NCBI GenBank assembly: GCA_030685235.1
Contig: MU839084.1
Coordinates: 434,001-498,000 of the forward strand
DNA length: 64,000 bases
Direction of reading: 5' to 3'
From: Copromyces sp. CBS 386.78
Taxonomy: Eukaryota; Ascomycota; Sordariomycetes; Sordariales; Sordariaceae
A program made the translations under genes and the position numbers. The notes under the pieces were generated by a model. That model saw nothing but the letters and a program-made list of their open reading frames with translations, was not told where the DNA came from and made no database searches. Position 1 is the first letter of the stretch; the number at the start of each line of letters is the position of its first letter. Positions 59,308-64,000 of the stretch are shown in pieces.

Positions 59308-62300
59308 ATGAAGGTCTCCAAAGCCGTTGCCGGCCTTGTGTCCGCCACCGTCCTCTTCGGCTTCGCTCCTGCAGTGTTGGCAGATGAGGCGGGATTCTTG
59401 GCTCGTTTGCGTCAGGCCCTTGGCAAAGGGCATACTAATAAGGCCAATGACCCTCATTACGATCTTTACGGTGGTTACACCCCAGAGGAAAAAGTTTACA
59501 GTTATCCACCTTATGGATATCACCCACCTCCACCTCCACCGCCTTCTTCGACAACGTCAGCATCTGATGAGCCAACTACTACAACCAGTCGAGGTAAGTC
59601 TCCCAAGAAGGGCCAAGCAAGACCGGGAAAGAACACTAACAACTGTCAGAATATGGGTCTGAGACTTCGAGCTCATCGTCCCCAACCGGCTCCGAGACTT
59701 CAGAGACAGATGCGTATGGGTCAAGTACCACCACTCATCCCTCGACGCCACGCCCTGCGACGAGCTCATTGGACTCAACGGGTCCTATGAGCTCAGGCAC
59801 ATCTGAGACGAGCCTAACAGCTCCCGAAAGTGGGCTCTCTTCCTCCATGCCCACCACCATATCTTCTGGGTTCACAAACAGTTCCTCATCCACGTCTCCT
59901 GAGTCTTCGTCTTCAGGCTATAGCTCCTCTGCACCATCGTCGTCCAGCTCGTCTGTATCAGTATCAGGCAGTGTTTCCGCATCGCCTACGTTGAACTCCA
60001 CGGCAGCCATGCCATCATCCTCTTCAGGCTACAGCAGCCAGCCTTCCAGTATTTCCAACTCAACATCTTTACTCAACACCACATCAGCAGTATCTACTAC
60101 GTCGGCCGATTCTGCTTCAGAGACGGCAAACCCTACGTCAGGAGGTACCACATCATCGACCTCACCTAGTCCACTGATTTCCATCAGCATAAGTGCTGGC
60201 CCGGAGAGCTCAGCTTTCTCAAATTCAAGTATTGGGACAGCAACAGTACCGCCTAGCAGCGAATCAAGCAGTTCTACGTCACTCGCCACGTCGGAACCCT
60301 TTCCGTTCACCAACTCTTCGAGCCCAGGTCTCAGCGTCGGTCCCACTGGCTCGAGTGTCTCGATGCCTACTGGTGGTTCTTCAACTAGACTATACACTCC
60401 AACGTCTGCGGCAACGTCCTTCCCAGCATCCGGTAGTTCAAGGCTCCCAACCTCTTCATCGAGCTTGTCGGGGACATCAGTTTCTTTCCCAATTTCAGCT
60501 AATAGCACAGCTGCTGGCCCTTCCAGCGGCAGTGGCATCCTGCCCTCAGGCTCTAGTTCTCCACCATTCCCGGCATCAAACTCAACCTCGGGGTTCCCAA
60601 CATCTGGGACGTTGACACCTCCCTCTGGTACAAGTGCTTCTGCACCAACACCATTGAGTTCGCACTACCCAACGTCGAACTTCTCGAGCCTTCCCGCTGG
60701 TGTATCGACCAACGAAACTACATTGCGAGGTACCGGCTCCAGTCCCACGAGCGCACTTACCACTGGCTTTACGCCCCCTGTATCCGGGAGCATCTTACCA
60801 TCAGGATCCTCCTCGGCCCCTTTCCCCGTCACAAACTCATCTGCACCTCTTACAGGCCCAACTGGGCCAAGTGTAACGGGATCAGCCACTTCCCAAGAAT
60901 CATCTTTGACAGCCCCGTTTCCAGTATCCAACTCATCTGGGATTATTCCCAGTTCTACCGGAGCCGGTTTTGGAACAGGCTCTTCGACTTTGCCTGCATC
61001 AACAAACGCCCCGGTATCTTCTACTAGTTATCCTTTATCTAGTTCAACTGTCCCAATTGGAACAGGTACAACTTCGTTAGTACCAGAATTTACGGGAACT
61101 GGAGGCCCTATCGGCTCGGTGCTACCGACATCTACTCCCGGCTCGCCATCGGTTCCTTTCCCACTTACAAACAGTACTGGGTCGGCTACCGGAACAGGTA
61201 CTTCGCCACCAGGACCAGTTTCCTCCGGTTCCGCGCCGCTCATATCAAGCTCAGTGCCCTTGAGCAATGTTACTGCATCAGCTCCTTTCAGCTCATCCGC
61301 TGGATACGGATCTAGTCTTCCTCTGACATCAAACACCCCTTACCCTGCCGGAAATTCATCATCGCCCAATATTGGTACAGGAAGTGGGATGCCTACTATT
61401 CCCCTTTCCACGCAGACTGGTGCACCCAGCGTCCCTTATCCTTTGCCAAACAGCACAAATCCTGTGCCTGGGACCGGAGCAAGCACGGCTCCTCTGGTAA
61501 CCGGACCGTCCGTGATAAGTAGCGCACCAACCTCGGAAGCAGGCCCCACGGGTGGCTCTACAGCTCCTGGTACTGGCGCTTCTGGTTCCTCTTTGAGCTC
61601 CTTGGCACCTAGTAATTCATCAGGGCCATATCCCTTCCCAAACTCAACCACGACACTTCCTGGTGCCACAGGACCTTCAGCAACTGGCGGTATCCCATTG
61701 ACGAGCACCGACTTGCCTATAAGTCCCCTTCCGAGCAACAGTGCTCCTCTTGGTACTGGAGCTTCGAGCGGCCTGCCATCTACCAGCAATCCTGAAGCTT
61801 CAAATGCCCCGTTCCCCTTGACAAATTCAACATCAGGCTTACCGGCCCCTATCGGTACAGGAACGAGCCCAATCAGTGAAGCATCGACCTCGGTAGCTTT
61901 GTCCGAAAGTTCAGTATCCACGCCATATCCGTATCCAAACACGACATTGCCTGCTTTTACCGGTGGGACAGGTACTAGCCCTCAGATATCTGGCACCGGA
62001 TCACCCAGCCCTATTCCTACTGGAGGTCTCCCTTCTTCAGCACCGTTCCCTCTTTCGAACGTGACATCGCCGTATCCGATCACCGGCACAGGGTCGCCAA
62101 CATCAGTAACTGGCACAGGAATTTCGAATCCATTGTCAAGTGTTTCTTCCCTCCCATCCGCTCCATTTCCCATCTCTAATGGAACATTACCCGTTCCTGG
62201 GACTGCTACCGGGACACAACCAGTTGGGACAGGCTCATCAAGCGTGCTGCCCAGTGTGGCTTCCACCTCTACGCCCTACCCCTACCCTAATGGTACATCA

Positions 62301-64000
62301 CCAATTGGGACAGGTTCTTCCGGCCCGATAGCTCCATCGTCAGCTCTCAGCTCTTCAGCTCCATATCCCCTTGGAAATTTGACTACGCCCGCAGCTGGCT
62401 CTTCTGGGAGCTCACCACTTACAACCACAGGCTACGGAACTTCGCAAACAGCTCCAGGAACGACAGCTTCACCACCATATCCTGCTGGCAACTCGAGCGT
62501 TCCGGTAGGCTCTACTGGAACGGGAGGTGGCAGTGCCCCGTCAAGCACCCCCCTCTATCCCACGTCGCAGTTCCCCACGAAAGGACCTCCTTTCCCAGCC
62601 GCGAACTCAACCTCAATGGTTGGGCCTTCCAATCCTTCCATCATACCTAGCGGTTCCATTCCCGGGTCTGTTACCACGGCGCTCCCAACCGGTCCCGGGG
62701 TCATTACGAGCAATGCTCCGTACCCGCTGACTAACTGGACCTCCTCCCTGGGACCAACGGGAACTTCTGTGCCGAGTAGCGGACTTGGTCCTGGTCTTTC
62801 ATCGAGCGTTGCCCCATACCCATTGTCCAATTCGACTACCGAGAGCAATCCTACCGCCAGCACTCCTTCACCTTCGAGCTCTGGGACAGCAGCACCCGGT
62901 CAAGAAACCTCACAAAGCTTGACTTATGCTCCTTATCCGCTCACGAACACGACTACCACAGCCCCTCCGACGGGCTCTGGGGGCTCAAGTCTGACAAATC
63001 CTGCCTTGACGTCACCTACCAGCGGAGCTCCGTTCCCATTGTCAAACTCGACGCTGACTCAGGGTCCAACTGGTAGCATTGGGACGTCGATTAGCCCTGT
63101 TGGCTCTTCCCCCTCGGGAGGAGTATCAACAAATCAACCTGAGTCTGGTAGCTCTGCCCCCTATCCATTGACCAATGGTACTTCACAGCCAGCACCAACA
63201 GGAGCACCCCCAGGAACTGGTTCGTTGACTGTTCCATTCTTCACAACGCCAGTCGGATCCTCTTCTGGTGCACCCGTTAGCACTGCGCCGTTCCCTCTCT
63301 CGAATGGTACCAGCAACGTGCCAACCGGAACAGCAGGAACTGGTAGTGTCCTGCCCTCTACAACGCCTGTGACAGGGACAGTTTCCAACTCTGTAACGGG
63401 CTCTATCCCTACTCGAACAGGCGGCATTTCCAACTCAGCACCGTACCCATTGTCGAACTCTACTAATTCTGGCGGTCCTACTGCCGGACCTACAGGCTCG
63501 CCTAGCGGCACGGAATCCCCGATCTTTACATCAAGGCCCTACACTTCAAGCCCATATCCAGTTTCAAACACGAGCCTGTCTTCAGATTCTACCGGTGGCC
63601 CAATAACGCCACCCAGCTCGGGATCAGGACCGTCCGGCATCTTCACCTCGGCTCCAGTCTCATCTGGTTCTTCTTACTCGTCTGCTGAGGCAACCTCGGC
63701 ACCATATCCCTTGGCAAATTCCACTGCTCCTTCGCCAACAGGCACGGCTGGAAGTGGCTCGATGCCTCTTTCCACCCCGAGCAGCTCTCCTTCCTCGGGC
63801 CCATCCGGAACAGGTGCAAGCAGTGCAGCTTTGACCTCTGGTACCGCTACGCCACCTTATCCGGCATCGAATGGCACCGCAACTGTACCTTATGATACGA
63901 CATGCACAGAAGAGTGGACACCGCCTCCAGAGACGAGCCCATGCAACAGCACTGAGTTCTCAGCCTGGCCAACATCAACTCCCACAGGCAGTCCAGCTTC
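59308..64000 (+). CDS. Giant secreted Ser/Thr-rich (mucin-like) surface protein, truncated by the window end
   Basis: Exon 1 is 59308-59593; exon 2 starts at 59650 after a 56-base intron with a CTAAC branch site and runs open to base 64000, so about 1,545 residues are seen. Residues 1-25 form a signal peptide (ending AVLA before DEAGF). A short Tyr/Pro region with a run of seven prolines follows. After the intron the protein is Ser/Thr/Pro/Gly-rich and repeats a motif of the type aromatic-proline-x-x-N-x-T/S (PFPLTNST, PYPLSNST, PYPYPNGT) roughly thirty times at ~40-55 residue intervals. Nearly all copies carry an N-glycosylation sequon. Near the right edge cysteines appear (DTTCTEEW, SPCNSTEF), hinting at a C-terminal domain. 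Heavy O- and N-glycosylation at the cell wall is inferred; a GPI signal would lie beyond the window. Confidence 0.8.

Noticed and set aside
60029..60538. Antisense frames (100-170 codons) across the mucin-like gene, Asp/Glu/Val/Gly-rich
   Set aside because: They are mirror images of Ser/Thr/Pro/Gly repeats and recur along the whole exon with the same composition.

Overview
This window is nuclear DNA of a filamentous ascomycete, most likely a Sordariales fungus of the Neurospora/Sordaria type. I infer this from short GT-AG introns with CTRAY branch points, the gene families present and the near-universal fungal sequence of elongation factor 1-alpha. There are no prokaryotic operons, CRISPR arrays or rRNA genes, and I found no convincing tRNA. 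All gene models below were spliced by eye; reading-frame phase was checked across every junction and the exon lengths sum to whole codons.

Layout. 0.9-2.7 kb: tef-1 (+). 2.7-4.9 kb: geneless. 5-14 kb: Sls1-like mitochondrial protein (-), Nse3/MAGE subunit of SMC5/6 (+), SF3b5 splicing factor (-) and a cysteine-cluster (MYND-like) protein (+). 15-22.4 kb: divergent septin-type GTPase (-), a probably frameshifted hypothetical reading frame (+), a small hypothetical gene (-) and an Mcp2/UbiB-type mitochondrial kinase-like protein (-). 22.4-28.2 kb: geneless and repeat-bearing, with a MITE-like element with TA target duplication and a second inverted repeat beside it. 28.2-34 kb: PalI/Rim9 pH-sensing membrane protein (+) and an unrecognised serine/proline-rich protein (-). 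34-38 kb: geneless, with another inverted repeat. 38-50.2 kb: KapC/AP-1-like bZIP factor (+), CDP-alcohol phosphotransferase (-), coatomer gamma-COP (-), a 235-bp inverted-repeat element and a telobox-Myb (Taz1/Tbf1-type) protein (-). 52-56.3 kb: Gdt1/TMEM165 transporter (+) and an EI24/Rrt8-type membrane protein with eight exons (+). 59.3 kb to the right edge: the first ~1,545 residues of a huge secreted Ser/Thr-rich protein that repeats an aromatic-proline-asparagine sequon motif and runs off the window.

The genes are independent housekeeping or cell-biology genes rather than a cluster. Loose themes are the mitochondrion (Sls1, Mcp2), genome maintenance (Nse3, telobox protein), membrane traffic and ion/pH homeostasis (gamma-COP, Gdt1, PalI, CDP-alcohol phosphotransferase) and cell surface (mucin-like protein). 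I did not find a convincing novel multi-gene system. The most unusual items are the giant sequon-repeat surface protein, the MITE with its neighbouring inverted repeat, the 11-bp duplication that breaks a reading frame, and an SF3b5 gene whose first coding exon is only the ATG.
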